Of a DNA stretch of 64,000 nt, positions 55,490 through 62,623 are shown piece by piece. The notes beneath the pieces are model-generated. The model saw nothing but the letters and a program-made list of their open reading frames with translations, had not been told where the DNA came from and made no database searches. A program made the position numbers and the translations under genes. Source of the stretch: Cupriavidus consociatus (GTDB lineage Bacteria; Pseudomonadota; Gammaproteobacteria; Burkholderiales; Burkholderiaceae); NCBI RefSeq assembly GCF_017814975.1, contig NZ_JAGIQA010000035.1, positions 20,307-84,306 of the forward strand, in the 5' to 3' direction. The stretch's first letter is position 1. Every line of letters starts with the position of its first letter.

Positions 55490-55550
55490 CTGGCCGGCCG
55501 GGACCAGACGTGGCCCTCGAAAGCTCCCGTGCGCAATATCGATATGTGAA
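55490..55550 (+). pseudogene. 3' fragment of the DGAR repeat-protein gene
   Basis: The sequence resembles the end of the gene at 48681-48737 (LAGRDQTWPSKAPVRNID here against LAGRDRAWPSNDPARNVD there), then stops early. It joins the M81 stop by a four-base overlap with a tiny open frame (ATG at 55466). It is a rearranged remnant rather than a functional gene. Confidence 0.6.
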
Positions 55551-55606
55551 CCCGATGGGTTGGCCCGCACCGCTCGGATCAGCGGTTGATGTTAAGGATC
55601 AATTGG

Positions 55607-56101
55607 CTATCGGATCGCCGCCCCGCGACTCGGCCTACAGCCGTGGATGCCGTTCGGGACGATCGAAGCGGTGTCCGCATCAAAATAGATGCCATCGTAT
55701 CTGTCGCCGGTGTAGAAGAGCGTGTAGATCAGCTTGCGCTTGAACCGCCCCCGCAAGCGGACGACGGGGCTCATGCAGTCATTGCGTGAGGCGGTGCTTG
55801 GGTCCACATACTTGATAAGCGGCTGGTCGGAGCCCTTGTATAGCACAACGACATCCCAGCCAATGAACCGCGTCGGGGTAAGGTTCTCGCTATCGAATGT
55901 TCTGGCTTGCATCTGCCCCCCTTTTTCACCAGCCCTTAGCACGCGGTACTGTACGTAGCAGTCCCCGCAGGCGTACTGCATGTAAATGACATCGATCGTT
56001 ACGTTCTCGTCGGACAAGCTAAAGGGGTACACAAAGACAAAAGAAATCCCGGCCAGCAATGCAAGAAAATGAGTGACGACTGCGCGAAGGATAGGTTTCA
56101 T
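55607..56101 (-). CDS. Hypothetical single-pass membrane protein
   Basis: A 164-residue protein unlike any family I know. Residues 1-27 form a signal-anchor (THFLALLAGISFVFVYPFSL), and the rest is outside the membrane with several cysteines, including YACGDCYVQY, that could form disulfides. Base composition is less GC-rich than the housekeeping genes, suggesting acquisition. It overlaps the preceding partial frame by four bases. This order, a partial polymorphic-looking gene followed by a small envelope protein, could be effector-immunity, but that is speculation. Confidence 0.6.
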   Translation of the reverse strand: MKPILRAVVTHFLALLAGISFVFVYPFSLSDENVTIDVIYMQYACGDCYVQYRVLRAGEKGGQMQARTFDSENLTPTRFIGWDVVVLYKGSDQPLIKYVDPSTASRNDCMSPVVRLRGRFKRKLIYTLFYTGDRYDGIYFDADTASIVPNGIHGCRPSRGAAIR

Positions 56102-56460
56102 TTTGCCAACTCGCTCTCGTCCAGAGCGCCTGTCTTCTTGGTCCTTGTCAGGAGCTTACCGCCCCTGTATATCGCCCGCTCCAAATGTCTGTAATCCTGG
56201 TCCGGAATTTCCGTCTTATCCCCATTGATCCGCGGATCGGTGCCCGTCGTGTGCTCAATCACGACGGTCTTTGTCTTTCCAGCCTCGAAGAGGTACTTCG
56301 AGAAATCGGCCACGATGTTGTCCGATCGGGCTGCGGTCTGGCACCCGTGGGTCTCCACCTTGGTGTCTTCGGTGAAGTTGTCGAACTTTAGCTTCCTGAG
56401 ATGCGCACGAGAGAATGAGTCGTTGTGGAAGATATAGCGCGCCGACGGGGCCGGCCTGGC
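56098..56460 (-). pseudogene. Truncated 3' part of an unknown gene
   Basis: An in-frame C-terminal stretch of about 120 residues (including KVETHGCQTAARSDN, then VVIEHTTGTDPRINGDKTE) has no usable start codon: upstream codons run open from near 56460 to a TGA, and the first start is an internal GTG at 56356-56358. Adjacent bases in another frame (GDALEVTEPGGIAAVIEL, then stop) look like the end of a different gene. The 5' part was probably lost. It overlaps the small membrane protein gene by four bases. Function unknown. Confidence 0.5.
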
Positions 56461-56546
56461 TCTTCACGATGCCCGGTCATGCGACGAGATGCAGTTCGAT
56501 GACAGCGGCGATGCCTCCGGGCTCGGTGACTTCCAGTGCGTCGCCC

Positions 56547-56856
56547 CTACCCTACCAGCGCCCGCAACTCGCGCGCCATAGCAGGCACCACCTGACTGGC
56601 GCACCGGGCAAGATTGACTTGCATGGCCGTGCCGGCAACATCCAGAAGGATCGGGTCAATGCTGTAATCGCGTTGATCCAGCCATACCAGCACATCCAGC
56701 AAGTGCCAGAGTGTGGTGCTGCCTTCATGCACCGGCGCCGGGAAAGACTCGGGATAGCCGATCATCAACTTGCGCATGTTCTGGCGGGACATGCCGACGG
56801 CATCGGCGATATCGGTGAGACCCACCAGATCGGGAACCGCTTCGATCAGCGTAGCG
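56547..56856. repeat. Direct repeat copy 1 (3' part of the antitoxin gene)
   Basis: These 310 bases match 61860-62169 in the same orientation without indels (constant offset 5313), with only scattered substitutions, mostly silent. The two copies bracket about 5 kb containing the toxin gene, ligase, dehydrogenase and regulator. Confidence 0.9.
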
Positions 56857-57110
56857 GACGGCATGGCGCGCCGGGCATCGGCTAGGGCGCTCACCATGGC
56901 CGCCTTCGCTGAATCCGCCTCGCGGACAAATGACAACGCCACTCGTCCTGGCAGGCCGGTACCCACGAGTGCGTCATCACAGCCTGCCTCGCCCAGGCGT
57001 TCGACCAGTGCTTCGGCGTCGTGGTCAGCCTGCGACAGCAGGAATCTGAAAGTGAAGGCGTATTCCATGGCTAGTTCGTGATCTGCAATGTGTATGGCGT
57101 CTTCATTCAT
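56547..57110 (-). CDS. Helix-turn-helix antitoxin-like protein
   Basis: A 187-residue protein, partner of the HicA-like gene, whose stop it overlaps by eight bases. The N-terminal half (DHELAMEYAFTFRFLLSQ) is an unusual acidic domain of about 90 residues. The C-terminal half has a DNA-binding motif (VGLTDIADAVGMSRQNMRKL near residue 110) of Xre/MerR-like type and a conserved tail. It would neutralise the toxin and bind the operator upstream. Start: ATG at 57108-57110. Its 3' 310 bases are duplicated at 61860-62169. A classical HicB fold is not evident, so the pairing is atypical. Confidence 0.75.
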   Translation of the reverse strand: MNEDAIHIADHELAMEYAFTFRFLLSQADHDAEALVERLGEAGCDDALVGTGLPGRVALSFVREADSAKAAMVSALADARRAMPSATLIEAVPDLVGLTDIADAVGMSRQNMRKLMIGYPESFPAPVHEGSTTLWHLLDVLVWLDQRDYSIDPILLDVAGTAMQVNLARCASQVVPAMARELRALVG

Positions 57111-57360
57111 GCTGATGTGAGCAGTTGTCAACGATCCGCCGGATTGCGTTGGCATGGTTGCCCGGGCTTTTCGGGGTGTTCCAAACGCTCGAGGCACAGA
57201 ACTCGCCACAGCGGCATTCCTTGTCATTGCGGGGGCAGTAGAGACGACCCCAGGCGTGCCCGCTCCCCTTCGCCATCTCGACCCGCCAGCCTTGCGACTC
57301 TGCGTACCTTAGTGCGGCTTCAACTTCCTTCTTCGGGTGTTTGGCGCGGGTCATTGGCAT
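57103..57360 (-). CDS. HicA-like toxin with cysteine cluster
   Basis: An 85-residue protein with a HicA/dsRBD-type N-terminal half (KEVEAALRYAESQGWRVE) and a GSGH motif whose His35 corresponds to the HicA catalytic histidine. Cys42, Cys49, Cys51 and Cys55 (YCPRNDKECRCGEFC) form a cluster that could bind zinc, absent from classical HicA. The end, PGNHANAIRRIVDNC, has a final Cys. HicA proteins are mRNA interferases; activity here is inferred. It is first of a two-gene unit, and M1 or M3 could start it. GGAG with a six-base spacing fits M3 (57352-57354). Confidence 0.7.
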   Translation of the reverse strand: MPMTRAKHPKKEVEAALRYAESQGWRVEMAKGSGHAWGRLYCPRNDKECRCGEFCASSVWNTPKSPGNHANAIRRIVDNCSHQHE

Positions 57361-57365
57361 CTCCG

Positions 57366-57402
57366 ATACTAGATCCGCAATGCCTAGTTGTCAAATGACA
57401 AC
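57366..57402 (-). promoter_or_regulatory. Consensus promoter with palindromic operator for the HicA-like operon
   Basis: On the minus strand a perfect TTGACA (57389-57394), 17-base spacer and TAGTAT (57366-57371). The -35 is buried in the 7+2+7 palindrome GTTGTCAAATGACAAC (57387-57402), which would let the antitoxin repress. Predicted transcription starts near 57359, at the first ATG, so the toxin mRNA would be leaderless or nearly so. Confidence 0.7.
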
Positions 57403-57640
57403 CATCAGGAAAGCGCGATCTGTGTGAATCGGAGAATTGTCATTGTGCTGGGTCTGGCCGGCTTTGGGAGGACTCTGGAATTGGCCCTTGCGTTTGCTCG
57501 GCAAGTATGGAGACCGTTGGGTGCTGCGGTATGCGTGCTAGTCGACCAGAGTATCGGCCCTATCTCGACTATTTGAGGGAACGATACTTCCGACAATCGA
57601 CGCACTAGATAACTAGGAACGGTCGACACATTCACAACGG

Positions 57641-59145
57641 TCACCGCAGTGCCCGCAGCTCCTGCGTCAGGATCTTCCCAACTGCATTGCGCGGCAGGCT
57701 GTTGACGAATTCAACGGTCTTCACGCACTTGTACCCGGCGAGCCGTTGTCTGCAAGCGGTCAGGATATCTGCCTCCATCACGGACGAGCCTGGCTTGCAC
57801 ACCACAAACGCGGCGGGAACCTCGCCCCACTTTGCATCCGCCCGCCCGACCACCGCCACGTCTGCAACACCGTGAACTGTGCGGATCGCGGCTTCCAACT
57901 CAGCGGGATAGATGTTCTCTCCGCCGCTGATGATCATGTCCTTCAGACGGTCCACGACATACAGGAAACCATCCTTGTCGAGATGGCCGATATCTCCGGT
58001 TCGATACCAGCCCTGATGCAAGGCGGCCTGCGTGGCGTCCGGATTTCTCCAGTAGCCGGAGAAAACCATCGGACCCCGACACCAGATCTCCCCGTCCTCC
58101 TCCGCAGGCAGTACGGTTCCCGTCGCCGGATTGACGATCCTGACTTCGCCATGCAGAAGTGGCTTGCCTTGCGAGTGCGCCTTCGCCAGCCCCATCTCCG
58201 CGGTCCAGAATGACACCGCTCCGCAGAACTCGGTGGTGCCGTAGACCTGGTGCACGCTGATGCCCAGGTCGAGATACGCTTCGATCAACGCCTTCGGCAC
58301 TGCTGACGCGCCGCAACTCACCCACAACAGCGTGGAGGCGTCGATCGTCGCTGACTTTGCCACCGCAAGCATTGCCTGCAGCATCAGCGGAACTGACATC
58401 ATGCTGGTGATGCGTTCAGCGGCAATGGTTTGCCAGACCTGCGCCGGATCAAAGTCAGCCCGAAGAACGGTGGTGCATCCCTTCAGCACATTGGTAATCA
58501 ACGGAGACAGTCCACCGATATGAAACATCGGTGCGACGAGCAGGAATCGCGCATCCTGACGCCAGTCCAGGGTATTGGCATTGCCGTGAGCGGCCCAGAT
58601 CAGGGCTTCGTGCGACAGCATCGCCCCTTTGGGACGCCCAGTCGTGCCCGAGGTGTACATGATGACCGCCGGCAAATCGGCTCGCACTTCACGGGAGCCT
58701 GATGCCAGGGGTCCGGACCCGTTCACAATGCTGTCGTAATCGACGCCAGGCCCACGCTCTCCCACCCGGATGATTCCCCGCAGCGGGCTTCAACGAGCCG
58801 TTCAACGACAGGAGCGAATTCATCCTCATACAGGAGAGCGGAAGGCTCGGCATCAGCGAGAATGTATGCCAGTTCCGCGGTGCTTAGCCTCCAGTTCACC
58901 ACCACGGCAGTCGCGCCAGCACGAGCGGCAGCGAACACCGCATTGGCCAGGGCCTCACCATTCCTTGCGTAGATCGCAACGCGATCCCCTTCCGAAACCC
59001 CTAGCTCGGCGAATGCATCAGCAAGCCGTGTACAGCGATCGTTGAACTGAGAAAAAGTCCAGCGTCCGCGCGGGCACACAATGGCTTCGCGCGACGGCGA
59101 CAGCGCGGCGCGCTGCGCAAGCAGTTGCGAGAGATGCAGGGTCAT
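57641..59145 (-). pseudogene. Acyl-CoA synthetase (AMP-forming), frameshifted
   Basis: Two frames together make one adenylate-forming ligase of about 500 residues. The 5' part (58723-59145, 140 residues) has the N-terminal domain (CPRGRWTFSQFNDR), and the 3' part (57641 to about 58790) carries the AMP-binding core MYTSGTTGRPKGAM, YGTTEF, GWYRTGDIGHLD, and the C-terminal lysine region RNAVGKILTQEL. The frames join where SPLRGIIRVGERG should continue, near 58785-58800, so a one-base change breaks the gene. It might be a sequencing error. It is 34 bases downstream of the dehydrogenase gene and on the same strand. Confidence 0.8.
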
Positions 59146-59179
59146 GAGGTTCAGGTGTTCGTCAGCTCGCGGCGCAAGG

Positions 59180-60826
59180 TCAGATCATCAGGCTGGCGCG
59201 GTTGATTAGCAGTGCAATCGGCGCATGTGGGTCCAGCGTGCCATATGCAAAGCCACACTCTTGTGCCAGGCGGGCGCGACAGAAGGCATTGGCAATCTCG
59301 TCATTCCCGGAGGTCAACAGCAGCGCCGCCTGAAGGGCCATTGCAGTTCGCTCTACCACCAGCCGGCTGCGCGCCTCCAGGACGGTCTGGTCTTCGAAGG
59401 CTTTTTGCAGCCACGCCACATGCCGGTCAGAGGCCTCATGCAACCCTCGCGCCGTGTGGAGTTCCTTGAACAGGGCGTCGCCAACGCCGGGCTCCTTCTG
59501 CAAAGCACGCAGGACGTCCAGGCACTGCACGTTGCCGCTGCCCTCCCAGATCGAGTTCAGAGGCGCCTGCCGATAGAGCCGCGGCAGGATGTTCTCCTCG
59601 ACGTATCCAATCCCACCCAGGCATTCCTGCGCTTCGTTGATATGGGCAGGCGTACGCTTGCAGACCCAGTATTTCCCAATGGCGGTCCCGATGCGGGCGA
59701 GTGCGGCCTCATGCGGATCTCGCGGCGACGCATCCACAGCGGAAGCGATACGCATCGCAAGCGCGATGGCGGCCTCGCTCTCCAGTGCCAGGTCGGCCAG
59801 GACATTGCGCATCAGAGGCTGGTCAATCAGCAAACGTCCGAATGCCTTGCGCTGACTCGTGTGGTGGAGTGCCTGGACAATTGCCTGCCGCATCTGCGCG
59901 GCCGAGCCGAGAATGCAATCCAGCCGGGTCAGCGCGACCATCTCGATAATCGTCGCGACGCCACGCCCTTCCTCGCCAACCAGACTCGCCGTCGCTCCCT
60001 GGAACTCGACCTCGGAAGATGCATTGCTCCAGTCGCCCAACTTGTCCTTCAACCGCTGGATCCGGACCGCATTGAGTGATCCGTCAGGGAGAACACGTGG
60101 CATCAGAAAGCAACTCAGACCGCCCTGCGCCTGAGCCAGGACCAGATGTGCATCGCACATCGGCGCTGAAAAGAAGAACTTGTGGCCAACGATTTCGTAC
60201 GTACCGTCCCGTTGCAGGTGCGCGCGCGTGGTGTTGCTTCGGACATCCGAGCCGCCCTGCTTTTCCGTCATGCCCATGCCGATCGTGCACGCGGTCTTCT
60301 CATGAGCAGGCAGTGCGCGCGAGTCGTACTCGCTGGCTGTCACGCGAGGGATCCATGCGTCTGCAACCGCCGGAGACTTGCGGAGCGCCGGAATGGCGGC
60401 ATGTGTCATCGTTAGCGGGCAGCTTGTGCCGGCGTCCGGCTGGCCGTTCAGATACACCAGGGCTGCACGCGCAACGTGCGCGCCAACCCGGTCCTCGTGC
60501 CGCCAGGAAAAGCTATGAACCTGGCCCTGCATCGCGTGGCCCATCAGCTTATGGTAGGCCGGGTGAAACTCCACCGTGTCGATGCGCCGGCCATACCTGT
60601 CAAAGCTGTGCAGTACCGGCTTATGACGGTTGGCCAGCTCGCCGTACTCCATCATTCTTCCGCCCGTGACTTCACCATAGGCCGCAAGGTGCTCGCTCGC
60701 CCATGCTCCGCCATGCCGCGCTACGGCCTCCTGCAATGCGCGATCCGTTGACCACGCGTTATACGCGGGCAGGGGCAACGGCTGGTTCTGGACATCGTGA
60801 GTGCTGAACTGTGACCTGGCTGACAT
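59180..60826 (-). CDS. AidB-type acyl-CoA dehydrogenase
   Basis: A 548-residue FAD protein of the AidB branch of acyl-CoA dehydrogenases. The extra N-terminal domain (NQPLPLPAYNAWSTDRAL) and the motif GMGMTEKQGGSDVRSNTT near residue 185 are typical, with SIWEGSGNVQCLDVLRAL near 430 holding the usual catalytic Glu position. Isovaleryl-CoA-type activity has been claimed for AidB proteins; DNA-repair roles are also proposed in E. coli. I use the ATG at 60824-60826 because the upstream in-frame ATG lies inside the -10 promoter box. It is divergent from a PaaX regulator and precedes the ligase. Confidence 0.88.
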   Translation of the reverse strand: MSARSQFSTHDVQNQPLPLPAYNAWSTDRALQEAVARHGGAWASEHLAAYGEVTGGRMMEYGELANRHKPVLHSFDRYGRRIDTVEFHPAYHKLMGHAMQGQVHSFSWRHEDRVGAHVARAALVYLNGQPDAGTSCPLTMTHAAIPALRKSPAVADAWIPRVTASEYDSRALPAHEKTACTIGMGMTEKQGGSDVRSNTTRAHLQRDGTYEIVGHKFFFSAPMCDAHLVLAQAQGGLSCFLMPRVLPDGSLNAVRIQRLKDKLGDWSNASSEVEFQGATASLVGEEGRGVATIIEMVALTRLDCILGSAAQMRQAIVQALHHTSQRKAFGRLLIDQPLMRNVLADLALESEAAIALAMRIASAVDASPRDPHEAALARIGTAIGKYWVCKRTPAHINEAQECLGGIGYVEENILPRLYRQAPLNSIWEGSGNVQCLDVLRALQKEPGVGDALFKELHTARGLHEASDRHVAWLQKAFEDQTVLEARSRLVVERTAMALQAALLLTSGNDEIANAFCRARLAQECGFAYGTLDPHAPIALLINRASLMI

Positions 60827-60857
60827 GGGTAGACTCTCATCCGTGGAAGCGATACAC

Positions 60858-60887
60858 ATATTACATAGAATCGCATTTTTTGTACAA
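60858..60887 (-). promoter_or_regulatory. Promoter of the aidB-ligase operon
   Basis: On the minus strand TTGTAC (60882-60887) and TAATAT (60858-60863) are 18 bases apart. It lies in the 90-base gap to the divergent paaX gene. Transcription would begin near 60851, which excludes the start codon at 60857-60859. Confidence 0.6.
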
Positions 60888-60916
60888 GATAGTAATATCA
60901 GGAAGAACCCTACCCT

Positions 60917-61741
60917 ATGGCTGAGGCATCAAAAGCTGCATTGGATGAAAGTGCTCCCGGTCCCGCAGCGCGCCGCCTGATTCTCAAGCTCCTGGTGGCA
61001 TCAGAGACGGAGACCCTCGACGCCTCTGACGCTATACGAGCCTGCGCGCTCTTCGGGATCTCGGACAACAATGCGCGGGTTGCGCTTACCCGCCTGGCGA
61101 ATGCCAATCTGATTGAGACAGCGGGAAGAGGAACGTATCGGCTTGGCTCCGAGGGCCGGGCGCTGGGTGAAGACATATCCGCATGGCGAGTTGCAGAGCA
61201 GCGAGTGCGCCCTTGGGATGGCACATGGGTAGCCGTCTTGATCGCCGGCCTGGGACGAAGCGATCGTACGGCCCTGCGTGCACGTGAGCGCGCCCTTGCG
61301 CTCGTCGGAATGCGGCAACTCGAGGAAGGCCTGTATGTTCGGCCGGATAACCTCGCCGGAGGCGTCGCCCATACGCGCGAACGGCTCTACGGCCTGGGCG
61401 TCGAGAATAGTGCACCGGTCTTTACGGTACGAGACTTCGACGCCGGGCTGGAATCGAAGGCTCGCGGCCTGTGGAACGGGAAGGAGCTTGTGAAAGGCTA
61501 TCGCGAGAGCAGGCGTCTGCTTGAGAAATCGAATGCCAAGCTCGACACGTTACCCGTAGAGTTGGCCGCCAAGGAAGCCTATCTGCTCGGCGACCAGGCG
61601 ATCCGGCAACTGGTGTTCGATCCGTTCTTGCCTGAGCCGCTTGTGACTGTGGCGGATCGTGTCGCCTTCGGAAGTGAAGTAAGACGCTATGACGAAGTTG
61701 GTCGTTCCATTTGGCAGAGGTTTCTGGCTGCGCGTGGTTGA
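60917..61741 (+). CDS. PaaX-family transcriptional repressor
   Basis: A 274-residue regulator of the PaaX family, usually a repressor released by an aryl- or acyl-CoA thioester. Residues 20-80 form the winged helix (ISDNNARVALTRLANANLIE), and the centre and C-terminal part carry the typical WRVAEQRVRPWDGTW segment. Divergence from the AidB-ligase unit argues that it controls that unit, with a CoA thioester made by the ligase as a likely signal. The ligase is frameshifted here, so control may now be useless. Confidence 0.85.
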   Translation: MAEASKAALDESAPGPAARRLILKLLVASETETLDASDAIRACALFGISDNNARVALTRLANANLIETAGRGTYRLGSEGRALGEDISAWRVAEQRVRPWDGTWVAVLIAGLGRSDRTALRARERALALVGMRQLEEGLYVRPDNLAGGVAHTRERLYGLGVENSAPVFTVRDFDAGLESKARGLWNGKELVKGYRESRRLLEKSNAKLDTLPVELAAKEAYLLGDQAIRQLVFDPFLPEPLVTVADRVAFGSEVRRYDEVGRSIWQRFLAARG

Positions 61742-61859
61742 TGGTGATCCGCCGCTAGGAATTGGCTTGTTCGGAAGCGCCGAGTGATTCGCCGGTTCGG
61801 TCGATTCTCTCGCCCGCCCCAGCTATCGAACACTCGTCTGACTTCCGGCGCGGTGCCCC

Positions 61860-62169
61860 CTACCCCACCAGCGCCCGCAACTCCCGCGCCATGGCAGGCA
61901 CCACCTGCCTGGCGCAACGGGCAAGATTGACTTGCATGGCCGTGGCGGCGACATCCAACAGGATCGGGTCAATGCTGTAATCGCGCTGATCCAGCCATAC
62001 CAGCACACCCAGCAAGTGCCAGAGTGTGGTGCTGCCTTCATGCACCGGCGCCGGGAAAGACTCGGGATAGCCGATCATCAACTTGCGCATGTTCTGGCGG
62101 GACATGCCGACGGCATCGGCGATATCGGCGAGTCCCACCAGATCGGGAACCGCTTCGATCAGCGTAGCG
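61860..62169 (-). pseudogene. Truncated duplicate of the antitoxin gene
   Basis: Copy 2 of the 310-bp direct repeat. It encodes only the C-terminal half with the helix-turn-helix (LVGLADIADAVGMSRQNM) and conserved tail. The original N-terminus and the toxin gene are absent; the frame runs upstream into the antisense of the M81 remnant, so any product would be a chimera. It could in principle still bind DNA. Confidence 0.75.
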
Positions 62170-62182
62170 GCAGGGTGTCCAC

Positions 62183-62328
62183 CGCAGACAGCCCGGGCAG
62201 CAGCACACCCGGAGACGGCACGCATTTTTACGGCTGCGATTGCGTCGTTTCCGCGTGAAAGGCTAGTCGGGAAGTTTTGGCCTTTGTGGGACGAGGTGCG
62301 GTTTGATGGCGGCGCCAAAGTCTCACGA
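62183..62328 (+). pseudogene. Remnant of the M81 peptidase gene
   Basis: Two pieces of the gene at 53946 are joined: 62183-62225 matches 54872-54914, and 62229-62325 matches 55370-55466. The 455 bases between were deleted. Only the 3' end, with the terminal FPRERLVGKFWPLWDEVR stretch, is readable. Confidence 0.75.
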
Positions 62329-62435
62329 TGAAGGCGGGATTAGGTCATCAACGGGTTGCGTGATCCCGCTGCCCAACTGCTGCCGTGCCCCCGATGAACA
62401 CCCCCCTCGCGGACGCGTAGCACGCCCCCGCCTCC

Positions 62436-62553
62436 TTCCTCAGCCGCTCCAACCCGATTGAGAGCGCCGAGCTTTCGCAGAGGACAATCAGTTCGTAGCC
62501 CGGCACGTCTCGGGCGCCATCACCAACACCAGCCGATCAGTCCGATTCGGCTC
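62436..62553 (-). pseudogene. Remnant of a LysR regulator gene
   Basis: On the minus strand it reads ELIVLCESSALSIGLERL, close to DLIVLGESSAISIGLERL of the regulator at 47010. A second block further along (about 62514-62553) matches the parent near 47400-47438, so roughly 40 bases have been deleted between. The sequence is more diverged than the other fragments. The surrounding 62329-62435 and 62554-62623 show nothing I can name. Confidence 0.6.
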
Positions 62554-62623
62554 AGCGCAGGTGAGGACGTCCGCCGAGACGTCTGCCGCTTCGTAGCAGG
62601 TTTCGTTGAGGCGTTACAGGTCC

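Noticed and set aside
57388..57576. 62-codon plus-strand frame divergent from the HicA-like gene
   Set aside because: Its start lies within the operator and it lacks a ribosome site. Its product has a hydrophobic stretch but no recognisable family.
56547..62169. Insertion sequence or transposon bounded by the direct repeats
   Set aside because: No transposase, integrase or terminal inverted repeats are visible. The repeats are gene parts, so duplication followed by decay explains them better.
61860..62318. Intact 152-residue second antitoxin
   Set aside because: The first third is antisense M81 remnant sequence, and the conserved N-terminal domain and the toxin gene are missing, so I treat it as a pseudogene.
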